Positions 55,138 through 64,000 of a stretch of 64,000 nucleotides of DNA are shown piece after piece. The position numbers and the translations under genes are program-made. Source of the DNA: Rhizomys pruinosus (taxonomy: Eukaryota > Chordata > Mammalia > Rodentia > Spalacidae); NCBI GenBank assembly GCA_009823505.1, contig VZQC01010991.1, forward strand, positions 1,223,158 to 1,287,157, given 5' to 3'. Under the pieces are notes generated by a model. It ran no database searches, was not told the DNA's origin, and saw only the letters and a program-made list of their open reading frames with translations. Each line of letters begins with the position of its first letter. Positions within the stretch are counted from its first letter, which is position 1.

Positions 55138-55569
55138 TATGAGGCTTCCTGACCACCCCCCAAATCCCTGTGTAACCTATGATGCAGTGGATGGAGTATG
55201 TGGTCCCCTTCCCAGGCTCGCTCTCCATCAGCACCACTGGCATCTTGGGCTGGACAAGTCTTTGGGGTCAGCAGTTGTCTGTGCATTGTAGGACATTTGT
55301 GACATCCATGGATAACAAATGGCAGCTAGCTGAGCTGTGACAACCAAAAATATCTCCAAACACTGTCCCATGTCTTCCTGGGGACAGGGAGATGGCAAAA
55401 GCGCCCTTGATGGAAAACCATACTTGGTAACTGAGTAATATCTTCCCTTCCAATAAATCCTTTTCACAAAACACCACCACTACCACCAGAAGCCCAACCC
55501 CGGTTCCCAGGGAAAACAGCTCAGCCTACGTGAGCTCACACCTTGGGTGGCAGGACTGCTGAAAACCAC

Positions 55570-55708
55570 AGGCCTTGCTGCTGTCGTTTATTATTTACCA
55601 CATATTTACATTCCGCTGGGAAGCCTGTCTGTCCACCAAGACCTTTGGTTTCTCAGTGACCAGCCTGCTTCAGACCACCCTCAAGTCCAAAGTTGAGGTT
55701 CAGGGACA
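55570..55708 (-). other. Slc45a1: SLC45A1 3' UTR (short form)
   Basis: About 140 bases between the stop and the expected cleavage point. Unique sequence without SINEs. A longer UTR using a further signal cannot be excluded. Confidence 0.6.
55587..55592 (-). terminator. Slc45a1: SLC45A1 poly(A) signal
   Basis: TTTATT on the plus strand is AATAAA in the gene direction, about 120 bases after the stop. Downstream in gene direction is a G/T-rich stretch (tgtggttttcagcag). It is the first canonical hexamer after the stop. Confidence 0.65.
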
Positions 55709-62830
<7,122 letters not shown>

Positions 62831-62984
62831 CTACGATGGAGCCACAGACACCCATGTCAGAGCCCTGGGCCTGCATCCCACTGAGGCGTGTGCTGGGTCA
62901 CGGCACCCAGCACACGCTGTGAGGACACTGTCTTCGACAAGTTTAAGTGTTGGGGCAGTGGGGGAAAAAAAATTTTAAGTGTTG

Positions 62985-63215
62985 TTGTTTTGTGTGTGCG
63001 TGTGTTTTGCGTGTGCGAGCGTGCTCACGTGTATGTGTGTAAGGACAGCTTCTCGTGTGTGTGTGTGCATGTGGAAGGACAGCTTCTTGTGTGTGTGTGT
63101 TTTGCGTGTGTGTGCATGTGGAAGGACAGCTTCTCATGTGCGTGTGTGTGTGTGCTTTGCGTGTGTGTGCATGCGCACATGTGTGTGTGTGTGCGTGTGG
63201 AAGGACAGCTTCTGG
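62985..63215 (+). repeat. GT-rich minisatellite with embedded aaggacagcttct
   Basis: GT/GC-GT repeats in which the word aaggacagcttct recurs at about 63,042, 63,076, 63,122 and 63,201, with variable GT-rich spacers. Confidence 0.9.
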
Positions 63216-63510
63216 GAATCAGTTTTCTCCCACTGTAGGTTCTGAGGACTGAACTATGTCATCAGGCTTTTACAACACATCTTAGCCATGGGGGCATCTC
63301 ACCTGCCCACTCTGCCTTCTTAGAGGGTGAAGAGTAAGCACCTGAAATCAGGAGAAAGGTGTCTGGGGCTTCTCGTTGAGCCCCAGGAGCAGCCAGGGGC
63401 AGAAACTGATCCGGAATATGCCCACAGTCTGGTACAGGACTGATGTGAGACCTGTGGCACATGAAGGGAGGAGTCCCTCACAAAGGAGATGTATGGTTAA
63501 AATAAATAGA
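63216..63510. other. Unique SLC45A1 intron sequence
   Basis: A short open minus frame at about 63,360-63,450 is not part of known SLC45A1. Confidence 0.5.
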
Positions 63511-63512
63511 GA

Positions 63513-63605
63513 TCAGGGCCTGGGAACATGGCTCAGTCAGTAAAGGGCTTGCCTCGTAACCATGAGGAAACAAGTTCAAGCCTTGGGACCTAGGTTAATA
63601 AAAAG
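63513..63605 (+). mobile_element. ID/B4-like SINE head
   Basis: gggcctgggaacatggctca and gtcagtaaagggcttgcctc. Confidence 0.6.
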
Positions 63606-63611
63606 CAAGAC

Positions 63612-63781
63612 GTAGCAGTGCCTGGTGGTGCACATCTGTAATCCCAGCATTCAGAGGCAGAGAGTAGCTGATTATCTGTGAGTTCAAGGCCAGCCTGGTC
63701 TACATAGCAAGTTCCAGGCCACCTGGGGCTACAGGGAGACCCTGTCTCAAAAAAAGACAAAAAAAAAAAAAAAAAAAAAAA
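63612..63781 (+). mobile_element. B1 SINE
   Basis: agcagtgcctggtggtgcac to accctgtctcaaaaaaag with a poly-A of about 22. Confidence 0.9.
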
Positions 63782-63985
63782 GGCATGATGGCACATGCTT
63801 TTAATCCCAGCATTGGCCAGGCAGCTATGGGCAGATCTCTGGGTCTCGCTGGCCAGCCAGACTAGCTTGCTTGGTGAGTTCTAGAATACTCTCTCAGAAA
63901 CCAAGACAATATCTGAAGATTGATCTCTGGCTTCCACATAGAGGTGCATTTGAGTGCATACACAGACATACATATACTGCTGACC
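63782..63985 (+). mobile_element. B4/B1-derived composite SINE
   Basis: gcatgatggcacatgctttt (B1-like start), then a diverged half ending in a B3-like ctggcttccacatagaggtg. Confidence 0.6.
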
Positions 63986-64000
63986 AGTTCCAGCCCAGCC

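Noticed and set aside
54498..55286. Minus-strand open frames of 235-262 codons rich in His, Ser, Ile and Pro
   Set aside because: Translation of the GGAT-type microsatellite, with a B1 at one end; no real protein.
63350..63465. Minus-strand open stretch with a hydrophobic run (near SFCPWLLLGLN) as an additional SLC45A1 exon
   Set aside because: SLC45A1 sequence preceding VANILLNG is known to end NVTFSQQ, which is not here; possible splice ends give stops or wrong phase.

Overview
The window is mammalian nuclear DNA from a muroid rodent. It has spliced genes with GT-AG introns and is saturated with the muroid SINE set: B1 (7SL-derived), B2 and B3 (tRNA-derived) and B4 (ID-B1 composite). The recent B2 copies carry a 3' half unlike the common mouse B2, so I favour a non-Mus muroid such as a cricetid (vole, hamster) or gerbil. 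That species-level guess is weak. There is no CRISPR, prokaryotic, phage or viral content, and I found no new enzymatic or defence system.

Layout. Positions 1-35,333 are non-coding, presumably a late intron or introns of RERE. They are packed with SINEs, LINE-1 remnants and microsatellites, and I recognise no RERE exon there. Positions 35,334-44,561 (+) hold the last eleven coding exons of RERE (atrophin-2), about 1,126 codons from the end of the SANT domain to the stop. All splice phases agree. The 3' UTR follows to a poly(A) signal at 47,065-47,070. Positions 47,090-55,570 are intergenic, with a 96-bp minisatellite and a roughly 585-bp GGAT-type array. Positions 55,570-62,830 (-) hold the last four coding exons of SLC45A1, a brain sugar/H+ transporter, with its 3' end facing RERE. 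Positions 62,831-64,000 are more SLC45A1 intron. A 685-bp run of N (57,545-58,229) lies in the last SLC45A1 intron.

The most striking structure is a roughly 8.5-kb direct duplication. Positions 2,234-11,065 repeat as 12,545-21,125, including a U6 retro-pseudogene and a broken L1 ORF2. The first copy is about 2% longer. It is riddled with indels almost only where SINEs, simple repeats, the U6 copy or L1 lie, while unique stretches of hundreds of bases look identical. It ends at a lone N (11,181), and the second copy lacks the left target-site duplication of its first B1. I read this as an assembly artefact: long-read gap fill, polished only in unique sequence, rather than a real segmental duplication. 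Positions 26,740-28,170 look like a second badly polished fill.

RERE and SLC45A1 are convergent neighbours, as on human 1p36.23. RERE is a nuclear-receptor/histone-deacetylase corepressor and SLC45A1 a plasma-membrane transporter; the sequence suggests no functional link beyond synteny. Other points of interest are a 49-bp minisatellite of decoy splice acceptors in front of a RERE exon, a NAGNAG acceptor, CTCF-like and RFX X-box motifs, a B2 subfamily with an internal duplication, and two candidate conserved non-coding blocks.
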